A DNA stretch of 64,000 nucleotides from Desulfurispora thermophila DSM 16022 (GCF_000376385.1 NZ_AQWN01000005.1:62001-126000); one strand, 5' to 3'; numbered from the stretch's first letter, positions 1 through 9,130 are shown. Notes: generated by a model from the sequence alone, not told the origin. Translations and numbers: made by a program.

Positions 1-2
1 CC

Positions 3-44
3 GCCGCGCTGCAGGACAGAATGGCCGGGCGGAGCGGGAAATGA
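3..44 (+). CDS. murE: C-terminal tail of UDP-MurNAc-tripeptide synthetase MurE (partial)
   Basis: The window opens in a reading frame giving AALQDRMAGRSGK and then a stop at 42-44. MurE proteins commonly end in an Ala/Arg-rich helix after a DDRE motif, and murE normally lies directly upstream of murF in dcw clusters, so this is read as the last 13 codons of murE. Only position and a short tail support the call; the body of the gene is outside the window. Confidence 0.5.
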   Translation, partial: AALQDRMAGRSGK

Positions 45-56
45 TGAATAATTTGG

Positions 57-85
57 AATTCGGGCGAGCGAAGGACGCACACCTG
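57..85 (+). repeat. Repeat family A, right-end fragment
   Basis: This short stretch between murE and murF matches the right end of the ~210-bp palindromic element (ATTCGGGCGAGCGAAGGA followed by a GCACACC-like end). Only the terminal ~29 bp are present, so it looks like a decayed or deleted copy. Confidence 0.6.
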
Positions 86-123
86 CAAATTACTCAACGT
101 AAAGCTGTAATGGGGGAAATCAT

Positions 124-1602
124 GTGCTACAGTCAACCATAGCCCGGGTAATCCTGGATATCTGGCACAATTTGCCGCAGGTGGGTGCTGCGCCCGCCGC
201 ACTGCGCCTGCTCCTGCCCGGGGGCGGGCAGATCCCCCTGCCGGCGCCAGCCGGGCAGGCGCAGGAGGAAATGCAGCAGCTCAGCCGGCATCCCGCCCTG
301 CAGGGCTTGTGCACGGGGGTGAGCACCGACTCACGCCAAACTGCCCCCGGGCAGGCCTTCTTTGCGCTGGCCGGGCAGAATTTTGACGGCCACCAGTTTG
401 CGGGGCAGGCCTGGGAGAAGGGAGCCGCCCTGCTGGTGCTCTCCCGCGCCACCCCCGCTTTGCCGGAAAGGGCTGTGGCCCTGCTGGTGCCCGATGTGCT
501 GACCGCCCTGCAGGCGCTGGCACGGGCCTGCCGGGAGCGCTGGAACCGGCCGGTGATAGCGATTACCGGGAGCACGGGCAAAACCTCCACCAAAGACCTG
601 CTGGCCGCCGCCCTGGCCGGACGCTACAATGTGCTGAAAACCGCCGGCAACTACAACAATGAACTGGGCGTACCGCTGACCCTGCTGGAACTGGCGCCCC
701 AGCACGACCTGGCGGTGCTGGAAATGGCCATGCGTGGCAGGGGAGAGATTGCCGCCCTTTGCCGGATTGCCCGGCCGAACGCCGGCATCATTACCAATGC
801 CGGCCAGGCTCATATCGAAAGACTGGGATCGCAACAGGCCGTGGCCCGGGCCAAGGCCGAGTTGCTGGAATACATTCCGGAGGATGGCTTCGCCCTGGTG
901 CACGGCGATAGCCCCTATCTGCCCGATTTGACCGGACAATGTCCGGGACGCGTTTATTTTTTTGGCCAGAGCGAGCGCTGCCATTACCGGTTGCTGACCT
1001 GGCAGGTCGGGGAGGAGGGAAGCCGTTTTGCCCTGACTACACCGCAGGGAGAGCAGGAATACTTTGTTCCCCTGCCCGGGTTGCACCAGGTGATCAACTG
1101 CCTGGCCGCCGTAGCGGTGGCCGGTCAGCTGGGACTTTCCCCGGCGGAGATCCAGGCCGGGCTTTTGCGGGCCAACCTGTCCGCCATGCGGCAGGAGATT
1201 GTGGAAAAGGCCGGCATCAAGTTTATCAATGACGCCTACAATGCCAACCCCGCCTCCATGCGTGCCGCTCTGGAAGCGTTGCCTCTTTACGGGCAGGGAC
1301 GGCGCAGGGTGGCCGTATTGGGCGATATGCTGGAGCTGGGCGAGTACTCCGTTCCGGCCCACCGGGAGATGGGCCGCCTGGCCGCGGGCTGTGGCCTGGA
1401 CCTGCTGGTGGCCGTGGGCGAAGCAGCGGCTGATCTGGCCCGGGCGGCTGTGCAGGCCGGTATGCCGGCCACCCGGGTGGTGCATTTTACTTCTTTTGAT
1501 ACGGCTGCGCCCCAACTACCCGTTCTGCTGCGGCCCGGTGACTGTGTGCTGCTCAAGGGTTCGCGGGGCATGCGCCTGGAGCGCGTACTGGAACTATTTT
1601 AA
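124..1602 (+). CDS. murF: UDP-N-acetylmuramoyl-tripeptide--D-alanyl-D-alanine ligase MurF
   Basis: Cytoplasmic ATP-dependent ligase that adds D-Ala-D-Ala to the UDP-MurNAc-tripeptide, completing the pentapeptide precursor. The 492-aa product has the Mur N-terminal substrate motif GVSTDSR (around residue 64), a P-loop AITGSTGKTS (around 146-155), the central ligase core with NAGQAHIERLGS, and the C-terminal domain with FINDAYNANPASM and AVLGDMLELG. Start is GTG 124 behind a GGGGGA-type site; an overlapping ATG at 122 is out of frame. The N-terminus before STDSR is about 40 residues longer than in many MurF proteins, so the true start could be internal. It is followed by mraY after 45 bp. Confidence 0.95.
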   Translation: MLQSTIARVILDIWHNLPQVGAAPAALRLLLPGGGQIPLPAPAGQAQEEMQQLSRHPALQGLCTGVSTDSRQTAPGQAFFALAGQNFDGHQFAGQAWEKGAALLVLSRATPALPERAVALLVPDVLTALQALARACRERWNRPVIAITGSTGKTSTKDLLAAALAGRYNVLKTAGNYNNELGVPLTLLELAPQHDLAVLEMAMRGRGEIAALCRIARPNAGIITNAGQAHIERLGSQQAVARAKAELLEYIPEDGFALVHGDSPYLPDLTGQCPGRVYFFGQSERCHYRLLTWQVGEEGSRFALTTPQGEQEYFVPLPGLHQVINCLAAVAVAGQLGLSPAEIQAGLLRANLSAMRQEIVEKAGIKFINDAYNANPASMRAALEALPLYGQGRRRVAVLGDMLELGEYSVPAHREMGRLAAGCGLDLLVAVGEAAADLARAAVQAGMPATRVVHFTSFDTAAPQLPVLLRPGDCVLLKGSRGMRLERVLELF

Positions 1603-1647
1603 TTGGCAGCCCGCTGCGATGCAAAAACCGACACAAGGAGAACTACC

Positions 1648-2640
1648 ATGTGGCAGGACTACCTCATATTGCTTAAACCGGCAGTGCTTTCCTTTTTCAT
1701 CACGGCTTTGTCCGGAATATTCCTCATTCCCTGGTTGCGCCGGCTCAAATTCGGCCAGCAAATTCGCCACGACGGTCCCGAACGGCACCTGGGCAAGGCC
1801 GGCACGCCCACCATGGGCGGGATCATGTTTGTGCTGGGCGGTGCGGCCGGTACCCTGGCCTTTGCCTGGCGTGAACCGGCGGCCTGGCTGGTGCTGATCA
1901 CCATGCTGGGTTTTGCCCTGGTGGGCTTTGCCGACGATTTCATCAAAGTAGTGCGCCGCCGCTCCCTGGGGCTGCGGGCGCGGGAAAAACTGTTGGGGCA
2001 GTTTCTGGTCTCCCTGCTGCTTGTTGTGGTCGCCCTGGTTTTCCTGCAGCGGGGCAGCCGGGTGATCCTGCCCTTCAGCGGTTTTGCCGCACCCGGCGGA
2101 GTGTCCCTGGACCTGGGCGGTTTGTTTTACACCATCTTTGCCCTGCTCGTCGCCGTGGGGACGGCCAACGCCGTCAACCTCACCGACGGCCTGGACGGCC
2201 TGGCGGCCAGCGTTACCGTGCTGGTCAGCGCCTTTTTCGCCCTGCTGGCCGTCCTGAAAGGACAGGGCGGAGTGGCTGTCAGTATGGCCGCTCTGGTGGG
2301 CGGCTGTTTGGGTTTTCTGGTCTACAACCGTCACCCGGCGCGGGTGTTCATGGGCGATACGGGTTCACTGGCCCTGGGCGGTGCCCTGGCCGCGGCGGCC
2401 ATTTTGCTGCGCGCCGAGCTCTTTTTGCTGCTGGCCGGCGGGGTGTACGCCCTGGAAGCCCTTTCGGTAATCATTCAGGTGTTCAGCTACCAGAAATTGG
2501 GCCGGCGGGTGTTTCGCATGAGCCCGCTGCACCACCATTTTGAGCTGGGCGGCTGGAGTGAAAACCGGGTGGTGGGCGTGTTCAGCGCCCTGACGCTGCT
2601 CCTGTGCGTGCTGGCCCTGCTGGGCTCGTATCGTTTGTGA
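1648..2640 (+). CDS. mraY: Phospho-N-acetylmuramoyl-pentapeptide-transferase MraY
   Basis: Integral membrane enzyme that transfers phospho-MurNAc-pentapeptide to undecaprenyl phosphate, making lipid I. The 330-aa product is strongly hydrophobic with about ten membrane segments and carries the family's acidic and histidine motifs: ADDFIKV (near 96), NLTDGLDGLA (near 176), FMGDTGSLALGG (near 236) and PLHHHFEL (near 295). Start ATG 1648 has an AAGGAG site at 1635-1640; the frame is open further upstream but without a comparable site. Confidence 0.96.
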   Translation: MWQDYLILLKPAVLSFFITALSGIFLIPWLRRLKFGQQIRHDGPERHLGKAGTPTMGGIMFVLGGAAGTLAFAWREPAAWLVLITMLGFALVGFADDFIKVVRRRSLGLRAREKLLGQFLVSLLLVVVALVFLQRGSRVILPFSGFAAPGGVSLDLGGLFYTIFALLVAVGTANAVNLTDGLDGLAASVTVLVSAFFALLAVLKGQGGVAVSMAALVGGCLGFLVYNRHPARVFMGDTGSLALGGALAAAAILLRAELFLLLAGGVYALEALSVIIQVFSYQKLGRRVFRMSPLHHHFELGGWSENRVVGVFSALTLLLCVLALLGSYRL

Positions 2641-2669
2641 GCGGACAGCTTTAGGAGACGTAATCCTGT

Positions 2670-2785
2670 CGCGGCAGTTGTCCAAAGCGAGCGACTTACG
2701 GAGCACCGGTAACGGCACAGGTGCGGCCCGCAGCCGCGCCGTAGTGCCGTCGCTGCGCAGTCCAGCGAGCGTGGACACTGCCGCG
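2670..2785. repeat. Repeat family B: 116-bp imperfect palindrome between mraY and murD
   Basis: Ends are inverted repeats: CGCGGCAGTTGTCCA at 2670-2684 and TGGACACTGCCGCG at 2772-2785, differing by one extra T. Both ends are followed inward by a GCGAGCG-like segment, and inner arms (ACGGCAC against GTGCCGT) also pair. No coding potential or transposase is seen. It resembles family A in design (GC-rich, nested palindromes) but not in sequence; this is the only copy in the window. Confidence 0.65.
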
Positions 2786-2800
2786 CAATCGAGATGTGGG

Positions 2801-2825
2801 AAGTTAGAAGTGAGAAGTGAGAAAG
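2801..2825 (+). repeat. Heptamer tandem repeat (GTGAGAA type)
   Basis: Units GTTAGAA, GTGAGAA and GTGAGAA follow one another directly upstream of the murD start. The seven-base period matches the period of two other short arrays in this window, although the unit differs. Confidence 0.5.
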
Positions 2826-2841
2826 GAACGATCAACATAAC

Positions 2842-4197
2842 ATGAACTGGCAGGAACAAAACATACTGGTGATTGGCGCCGGCAGGAGCGGCCAGGCCGC
2901 GGCCCGCTTTTTGCTGCGGCACGGTGCTATGGTTACTCTGGCCGACAAAAACATCCAGCCCCCCGGCCCTCCGGCGTTGCAGGAGCTGCAGCAAAAAGGT
3001 GCCCGGCTGGTTCTGGGCGCCTATCCACCCGTGGCCGGTAGCGACTTCACCCTGGTGGTCACCAGCCCGGGCGTGCCTTTAAGCGAGCCCCCCCTGCAGG
3101 AAGCACAGCAAAGCGGCCTGCCCCTGTGGGGCGAACTGGAACTGGCCTGGCAGGTGACCGGGGCGCCGGTGGTGGCGGTTACCGGCACCAACGGCAAGAC
3201 CACCACCACCACTCTGCTGGGCGAAATGAGCCGGGCGGCCGGATACCGCACCCTGGTGGCCGGCAACATCGGCCTCCCCCTGGTGGACGAAGTGGAAAAC
3301 TACGGCCCCGGCGACCTGATCGTAGCCGAAGTATCCAGTTTCCAGCTGGAGACCATCCATACATTCCGCCCGCGGGTGGGGCTGGTGCTCAACCTCACCC
3401 CGGACCATCTGGACCGGCACGGCAGCATGGAAAACTACGCCGCGGCCAAGGCCCGGATCACCATGAACCAGGGGCCGGAAGACTTCCTGGTGCTCAATTA
3501 CGATGATCCCTGGACGCGGGCCATGGCCGGCAACACCCGGGCCCGGGTCATATTTTTCAGCCGCCGGCATAACTTAGAGCAGGGAGTGTTTGTCCAGGAC
3601 GGCCGGATGGTGGCCGCTTTACCGGGCGGGCGTCAGGAAATCATGCCGGTAAGCCAAATTCGCCTGCCCGGCCTGCACAACCTGGAAAACGCCCTGGCCG
3701 CCGTGGCCGCCATGCTGGCCCTGGGTGTACCGGCCGGTACCCTGGCCGGCGTGCTGCGCACCTTCCCCGGTGTGCCCCACCGGCTGGAAAGCGTGGCCGA
3801 AATAAACGGCGTGCTCTATGTCAACGACTCCAAAGGCACCAACCCCGACGCCAGCAGCAAGGCCGTGGCTGCCTACGACCGGCCGCTGGTCTTAATCCTG
3901 GGCGGCCGCAACAAGGGTAATGACTTTGTGCCCCTGCTGCAGCAGGCCGCTCCCAAATTGCGCGCCCTGGTTGTGGTGGGAGAATGCCGCCGGGAGATTA
4001 TCCAGGCCGCTCGGACAGTGGGGATAGACCCGGTTTACGAGGCCGGCGACTACCGCCAGGTGGTGGAACTGGCCCGCCGTGCGGCCCAACCCGGCGATGT
4101 GGTGCTGCTGTCGCCGGCCTGCGCCAGCTGGGATATGTTTCGCAATTTTGAAGAGCGCGGCGAGTGTTTCAAACAGCTGGTGCGGGACTTGCTGTAA
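2842..4197 (+). CDS. murD: UDP-N-acetylmuramoylalanine--D-glutamate ligase MurD
   Basis: Cytoplasmic ligase adding D-glutamate to UDP-MurNAc-L-Ala. The 451-aa product has an N-terminal Rossmann motif VIGAGRSGQAAARF, the ATP P-loop VTGTNGKTTTT (around 113-121), the AEVSSFQLETI segment containing the residue usually carbamylated or metal-bound nearby, NLTPDHLDRHGSM, and the C-terminal NDSKGTNPDA and LSPACASWDMF motifs. Start ATG 2842 follows a GAAAGGAACG site. Length is normal for the family. It is separated from mraY by 200 bp holding repeat B and a heptamer array. Confidence 0.97.
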   Translation: MNWQEQNILVIGAGRSGQAAARFLLRHGAMVTLADKNIQPPGPPALQELQQKGARLVLGAYPPVAGSDFTLVVTSPGVPLSEPPLQEAQQSGLPLWGELELAWQVTGAPVVAVTGTNGKTTTTTLLGEMSRAAGYRTLVAGNIGLPLVDEVENYGPGDLIVAEVSSFQLETIHTFRPRVGLVLNLTPDHLDRHGSMENYAAAKARITMNQGPEDFLVLNYDDPWTRAMAGNTRARVIFFSRRHNLEQGVFVQDGRMVAALPGGRQEIMPVSQIRLPGLHNLENALAAVAAMLALGVPAGTLAGVLRTFPGVPHRLESVAEINGVLYVNDSKGTNPDASSKAVAAYDRPLVLILGGRNKGNDFVPLLQQAAPKLRALVVVGECRREIIQAARTVGIDPVYEAGDYRQVVELARRAAQPGDVVLLSPACASWDMFRNFEERGECFKQLVRDLL

Positions 4198-4296
4198 ACT
4201 ATTCATTCTAAGCCGTTGGTGCTGTCCGGTGCGCAGATCGGGCGAATGGGGAAAATACGGTCACTATATAGGTGGGCGAAAAAGGGGGAAAGAAAT

Positions 4297-5400
4297 ATGC
4301 TGCCGAGCTACCGCAAACCGCCTGACTTTCTGCTGTTTGCCACCGTGTGCCTGCTGCTCAGCATCGGCCTGATCATGGTCTTCAGCTCCAGCTTTTACTA
4401 CGCCATGTTCCCCCCCTTCAACAGCCACAGCTACTTCTTAAAACGCCAGGCCGCCTACGCCGTGCTGGGCATCGGCGGCATGCTGGTAATGATGCGTTAC
4501 GATTACCGCAAGCTGAAAAAACTGTCCAAATACGCCCTGCTAGTGGCCTTTTTGCTGCTCATCGCCGTGCTCACTCCCCTGGGCGACAGCCGCCTGGGCG
4601 CACAGCGCTGGCTGGATCTGGGTATAATCAGCTTTCAGCCTTCCGACCTGGCCAAGCTCTGCCTGGTCATCTTCACCGCCCACAGCATGGCCCAAAACCG
4701 GTCCAGAATACATACATTCAGCTACGGCATGTTGCCTTATCTGCTAATTATGATTGCCGCCGGCGGCTTGATCATGCTGGAGCCCGATCTGGGCACCACC
4801 TTGACCCTGCTGGGAACAATCTATATTATGATGTTTGTAGCCGGTGTACAGTTAAGCCGCCTGCTGATCCTGTTCGGCATCGGTGTTGCCTCCATTTTAC
4901 TGCTGATCTACTTTGAACCCTACCGGCTCAGGCGGCTTCTGGCCTTCCTCGACCCGGAAAAAGACCCCACCGGGGCGGGCTGGCACATCCTGAACTCGCT
5001 CATGTCGCTGGGTTCCGGTGGCCTGTTGGGCCTGGGGCTGGGTCAGGGGCGGCATTCCAAATTCCTCTACCTGCCCGAGCGGCAGACCGACTTCATCTTT
5101 GCCGTCATCGGGGAAGAACTGGGCTTTATCGGCGCGGCACTGGTTATATTGCTCTTTGTCCTCTTTGTCTGGCGGGGGCTGAAAATAGCCGTGGCGGCGC
5201 CCGATGCCTTTGGCAGCATGCTGGCGGCCGGCATTGTGGTGGGCATCGGCCTGCAGGCCTTTATCAACATCGGTGTGGTGACCAGCACTCTGCCCATCAC
5301 GGGCATCACGCTGCCCTTTATCAGCTTTGGCGGCACCTCGCTGGTCTTCAACCTGCTGGCCGTGGGCATACTGCTGAACATATCGCGCCAGTCAAGGTGA
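4297..5400 (+). CDS. ftsW: SEDS-family lipid II polymerase FtsW/SpoVE
   Basis: Membrane glycosyltransferase of the SEDS family that polymerises lipid II at the septum (FtsW) or spore cortex (SpoVE). The product is about 367 aa with around ten membrane helices; seen motifs include GLIMVFSSS near the N-terminus, GDSRLGAQRWLDLG, FQPSDLAKL, MLEPDLGTT, QTDFIFAVIGEELGF and the C-terminal GITLPFISFGGTSL. ATG 4297 is preferred because a GGGGGAAAG site precedes it; the frame extends upstream to 4216. In this cluster position the gene could serve either role, and sequence alone does not separate them. Confidence 0.92.
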   Translation: MLPSYRKPPDFLLFATVCLLLSIGLIMVFSSSFYYAMFPPFNSHSYFLKRQAAYAVLGIGGMLVMMRYDYRKLKKLSKYALLVAFLLLIAVLTPLGDSRLGAQRWLDLGIISFQPSDLAKLCLVIFTAHSMAQNRSRIHTFSYGMLPYLLIMIAAGGLIMLEPDLGTTLTLLGTIYIMMFVAGVQLSRLLILFGIGVASILLLIYFEPYRLRRLLAFLDPEKDPTGAGWHILNSLMSLGSGGLLGLGLGQGRHSKFLYLPERQTDFIFAVIGEELGFIGAALVILLFVLFVWRGLKIAVAAPDAFGSMLAAGIVVGIGLQAFINIGVVTSTLPITGITLPFISFGGTSLVFNLLAVGILLNISRQSR

Positions 5401-5437
5401 CCATTGGACAAGGAGCAGCAAGAAAGCGGGTGGAATT

Positions 5438-6559
5438 GTGCACTTTGTCGTTACAGGCGGGGGAACCGGCGGACACATCTACCCGGCCCTGGCCATCGCC
5501 CGGGGCCTGCTGGAAAAATACCCCGGCGCTACAGTACACTACCTGGGGAGTGAAAGGGGTCTGGAAAAAGACATCGTCCCCCGGGCGGGCCTGGAATTCA
5601 CCGCCCTGCCCCTGGCCGGCCTGCAGCGCCGCATCACCCTGCACAACCTGCGGGCGGGAGCCCTGGCCCTGGCCGCGGTGGGCCGGGTGCGGCGCCTGCT
5701 TAAGGTCCGGCGCCCGGCCGCCGTCATCGGCACGGGGGGGTACGTCTGCGGCCCCGTGGTGCTGGCGGCGGCCAGCCTGGGCATCCCCACCCTGATCCAC
5801 GAACAAAACGCCTTCCCCGGCCTGACCAACCGCTGGCTGGCCCGGCTGGTGGATACGGTGGCCCTCACCTTTCCCGAGGCCGCACCGTATTTCAAAGGCC
5901 GGGCCAAAAAAGTGGTCACCGGCCTGCCCGTGCGTCCCGAACTGCTCAGGGTGGACCGGGAAAAGTGCCGGCAAAACCTGGGCCTTTTGCCGGGCCAGCT
6001 GCTGCTCCTGTCCTTTGGTGGCAGTCAGGGCGCCCGCAGTATCAACCGGGCCATGCTGGAAATGTGCCGCCAGCTGGCCGGACGTTCCGATATCTGCCTG
6101 CTGCATGTTACCGGGCCGGCTCAGTACGAGTGGTTCCGGCAGGAACTGCAGGCGGCAGGTATTAATGAGGATAAATTTGCCAATATTAATATTAAACCTT
6201 ATCTGCATAACATGCCGGCAGTGCTGGGCGCTGCCGATCTGGTTATCTGCCGGGCGGGAGCGGCCACGATTGCGGAAATCACCGTGCTGGGGCTGCCGTC
6301 CATCCTGATACCCTATCCCCACGCGGCGGGCAATCACCAGGTACATAACGCCCGCGCCCTGGTGCGGGCGGGAGCGGCCATCATGATCAGTGATGCCGAA
6401 CTGACGGGGCAGCTGTTGCAGCAGAAGGCGGGCGAACTGCTGGAAAACCGTCCGCTGATGGCCAGTATGGCCCGGTCGGCCGCGGGTCTGGGGCGGCCGC
6501 GCGCTCTGGAAGAAATCCTGTCTGCGGTGGCGGAGTTGGTGCAGCGGGGCGGCTTGTAG
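5438..6559 (+). CDS. murG: UDP-GlcNAc:lipid I N-acetylglucosaminyltransferase MurG
   Basis: Peripheral membrane GT-B enzyme that converts lipid I to lipid II on the cytoplasmic face. The 373-aa product starts at GTG 5438 with the diagnostic VVTGGGTGGHIYPALA glycine-rich loop, continues with IGTGGYVCGP and IHEQNAFPGLTNR, then the C-terminal domain with SFGGSQGARSIN, ICRAGAATIAEI and the UDP-binding PYPHAAGNHQ. It lies 37 bp after ftsW and is followed by a repeat-bearing gap before murC. Confidence 0.96.
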   Translation: MHFVVTGGGTGGHIYPALAIARGLLEKYPGATVHYLGSERGLEKDIVPRAGLEFTALPLAGLQRRITLHNLRAGALALAAVGRVRRLLKVRRPAAVIGTGGYVCGPVVLAAASLGIPTLIHEQNAFPGLTNRWLARLVDTVALTFPEAAPYFKGRAKKVVTGLPVRPELLRVDREKCRQNLGLLPGQLLLLSFGGSQGARSINRAMLEMCRQLAGRSDICLLHVTGPAQYEWFRQELQAAGINEDKFANINIKPYLHNMPAVLGAADLVICRAGAATIAEITVLGLPSILIPYPHAAGNHQVHNARALVRAGAAIMISDAELTGQLLQQKAGELLENRPLMASMARSAAGLGRPRALEEILSAVAELVQRGGL

Positions 6560-6610
6560 CCGGCCCCGCCGCTTTCGTATATATGAATAGCGTAATCAAG
6601 GCGTAATCAA

Positions 6611-6672
6611 GCGGGTGTGCTATTCCTGAGCGAGTCCGGTACGTAATTCGGGCGAGCGAAGGATACACACCC
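6611..6672 (+). repeat. Repeat family A, 62-bp internally deleted copy
   Basis: The murG-murC gap contains both termini of the ~210-bp element joined directly: a left end GCGGGTGTGC plus CCTGAGCGAGTCCG and a right end ATTCGGGCGAGCGAAGGA ending in ACACACCC. The whole middle, including the central hairpin, is missing. The rest of the 250-bp gap shows no convincing promoter. Confidence 0.75.
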
Positions 6673-6810
6673 TTATCTGGCAATATACAATAGTGCAAGT
6701 GCAGAGAACGTTGCTTTGCTCATTAACAATTGCCGCCCCCGCTGCATACTATATTACATCCTCTTCTGTCCCGGGTGGGAGCAAGGCTGCGGGAGCCAGA
6801 GCTTAAGGAG

Positions 6811-8229
6811 ATGAGAAAAAAATTGCAGATCCCCCGAAACGTTCACTTTATTGGTATAGGCGGTGCCGGGATGAGCGGCCTGGCCAAAATTCTTTTGGAA
6901 CAGGGCCACACCGTAACTGGATCGGACATCCAGGAAAGCAGCACCGTCCAGAAACTGCGTGCCCTGGGGGCGCAGATAGCCATTGGACACAGAGCGGAAA
7001 ATATCGGCCCCGCTGGTATGGTTGTGGTATCCACCGCCATCAAACCCGGTAACCCGGAGCTGGCTGCGGCCAGAGAGAAAAATTTGCCCGTGTGGCACCG
7101 GGGTGAGTTGCTGGCTGCCCTGATGGATTTAAAGCGCGGTGTGGCCATAGCCGGTGCGCACGGCAAGACCACCACCACTTCCATGCTGGCCCTGGTGCTG
7201 GAGAAAAACCGTCTGGACCCCGCCATAGTTGTGGGAGGTGAATTGAAAGACCTGGGCATAAATGCCAAATGGGGCGGCGGGGAATACATGGTGGCCGAAG
7301 CCGACGAAAGCGACGGGTCTTTTTTGCGCCTTTCGCCCTGGTGCGAGATCATCACCAATATTGAAGACGACCACCTGGATTACTACGGTTCGCCGGAAAA
7401 CATCCGCCGGGCTTTCGGCCAGTTTATGGACCGGGTACGGCCGGGCGGGGCGGTGGTGGCCTGCACCGATGACCCCGGTGTGCGGGCGGTGCTGGCCGGC
7501 TACCGGGGGTCGCTTTTGACCTACGGTTTGCACGATGAGCGGGCGGACTATACCATGCGCCAAATTGAACTCAGCCCTGACTGTTCCCAGGGTGAGGTGT
7601 ATAAGCGGGGCCAGCGCCTGGGCCTGTTAAGACTGGCCGTTCCCGGCCGGCACAACTTGCAAAACGCCCTGGGGGTAGTGGCGGCAGCCGGTTTCCTGGG
7701 TCTGGATTTTGCTGCGGTAGCCCGCGTGCTGGCCGAGTTCAGCGGGGCGGGGCGGCGCTTTCAATTGCTGGGCGAAGTGGCCGGCATCAGGGTGGTGGAC
7801 GACTACGCCCATCACCCCAGCGAGATAGCCGCTACTTTGCGGGCGGCGCGACAACTGGGCTATGGACGGGTGGTGGCTGTATTCCAGCCGCACCGCTATA
7901 CTCGTACGGCGCTGCTCAAAGACCGCTTTGCTACGGCCTTTCAGGATGCCGATGTGGTGATCGTCAGCGATATTTACAGCGCGGGAGAGAACCCCATCCC
8001 CGGCGTGAACGCGGCCATGCTGGCGGAGTTAATCCAGCAGTGCCACCGCAGCAGTGTCAAATATCTGGCCGGCCGGGAGGAAATAGTGGAGTACCTGCTG
8101 CAAATAGCCCGGCCGGGCGACTTGATCCTGACCATGGGCGCCGGCAATATCTGGCAGGCCGGACGGGAACTGGTACATGGCCTCTGGACGAGAGAGGAAG
8201 AAAGCACCTATGGAAAGGCTGTACGCTGA
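6811..8229 (+). CDS. murC: UDP-N-acetylmuramate--L-alanine ligase MurC
   Basis: Cytoplasmic ligase adding L-alanine to UDP-MurNAc. The product has HFIGIGGAGMSGLA near the N-terminus, the ATP P-loop GAHGKTTTTSML (near residue 115), VAEADESDGSF, TNIEDDHLDYYG, the NALGV/AAAGFLGL region and the C-terminal DDYAHHPSEIAAT motif. The start is uncertain: ATG 6811 abuts an AAGGAG site with no spacing, so TTG 6823, twelve bases after that site, may be used. The frame is open upstream to 6730. Its end overlaps murB by 20 bp. Confidence 0.95.
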   Translation: MRKKLQIPRNVHFIGIGGAGMSGLAKILLEQGHTVTGSDIQESSTVQKLRALGAQIAIGHRAENIGPAGMVVVSTAIKPGNPELAAAREKNLPVWHRGELLAALMDLKRGVAIAGAHGKTTTTSMLALVLEKNRLDPAIVVGGELKDLGINAKWGGGEYMVAEADESDGSFLRLSPWCEIITNIEDDHLDYYGSPENIRRAFGQFMDRVRPGGAVVACTDDPGVRAVLAGYRGSLLTYGLHDERADYTMRQIELSPDCSQGEVYKRGQRLGLLRLAVPGRHNLQNALGVVAAAGFLGLDFAAVARVLAEFSGAGRRFQLLGEVAGIRVVDDYAHHPSEIAATLRAARQLGYGRVVAVFQPHRYTRTALLKDRFATAFQDADVVIVSDIYSAGENPIPGVNAAMLAELIQQCHRSSVKYLAGREEIVEYLLQIARPGDLILTMGAGNIWQAGRELVHGLWTREEESTYGKAVR

Positions 8230-9115
8230 ACTAAAAAAGGTCCTGAGGGGCCGGGTGCGGCGCAGCGAGCCCATGTGGCGCCATACCAGCTGGCGCATTG
8301 GCGGACCGGCTGATATTCTGGTGGAACCGGCCAGTGTGGCCGATGTGGAACACACCATGCAAATGGCTGCCGCCCGGGCTGTGCCGGTAACCGTGATCGG
8401 GGCGGGGACCAATGTGCTGGTGCTGGATGGCGGCATTCGCGGCGTGGTGCTGAAAATCGGCTATGGCATGGCCGCTCTGGAAATCAATGGTTTGCGCATT
8501 ACCTGCGGTGCCGGCCTCAAACTGGGCCGGCTGGCCCACGCCGCCTGCGCGGCCGGTATCAGCGGCCTGGAATTTGCCTGCGGCATTCCGGGCAGTGTGG
8601 GCGGGGCCGTGGTCATGAACGCCGGTGCGGCCGGCGGCCAGATGAGCCAGGTTGTGGAGTGGGTGCGGGTTTTCCAGCCGGGTGAAGGCTTAAAAGTGCT
8701 GGCGGGCGGCGAACTGGGCTTTGCCTACCGTTATTCAGCCTTGCAGCAAAGTAGAGCGGTGGTGCTGGAGGTGGGCCTCGGGGGGCGGCCGGGTGACAGC
8801 GAGTCCATCCGGCAACAGATGCAGCAAAACCTGGCCGGTCGCCTGGCACAGCAGCCCCTGGAGTGGCCCAATGCGGGCAGTGTTTTTAAAAACCCCCCCG
8901 GCCGGGCGGCCGGACAGCTGATAGAGGCTGCCGGTCTGAAGGGATATACCATCGGTGGGGCACAAATTTCCTCCCGGCACGCCAACTTTATTATCAACCT
9001 GGGGCAGGCCCGGGCGGCCGATGTGCTGGCCCTGATTGAACTGGCCCGGGCGGAAGTGAAGAGGAAATTCGACGTCGAGCTGGTGTGCGAAGTGCGGATA
9101 CTGGGTGAGGCGTAA
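8210..9115 (+). CDS. murB: UDP-N-acetylenolpyruvoylglucosamine reductase MurB
   Basis: FAD-dependent cytoplasmic reductase that turns UDP-GlcNAc-enolpyruvate into UDP-MurNAc. The product is about 301 aa, with HTSWRIGGPADI, the FAD-binding GAGTNVLVLDGGIRG, FACGIPGSVGGAVVMNAGA, the YRYS motif, and PNAGSVFKNPPG with the catalytic serine, typical of the short (type II-like) Firmicute form. ATG 8210 has an AGAGGAAG site and overlaps the end of murC, indicating translational coupling. Confidence 0.96.
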   Translation: MERLYAELKKVLRGRVRRSEPMWRHTSWRIGGPADILVEPASVADVEHTMQMAAARAVPVTVIGAGTNVLVLDGGIRGVVLKIGYGMAALEINGLRITCGAGLKLGRLAHAACAAGISGLEFACGIPGSVGGAVVMNAGAAGGQMSQVVEWVRVFQPGEGLKVLAGGELGFAYRYSALQQSRAVVLEVGLGGRPGDSESIRQQMQQNLAGRLAQQPLEWPNAGSVFKNPPGRAAGQLIEAAGLKGYTIGGAQISSRHANFIINLGQARAADVLALIELARAEVKRKFDVELVCEVRILGEA

Positions 9116-9130
9116 AGCGGGGTGGAATTT

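Noticed and set aside
331-1515. Minus-strand open frame of 394 codons opposite murF
   Set aside because: Shadow frame of murF; no motif or ribosome site of interest.
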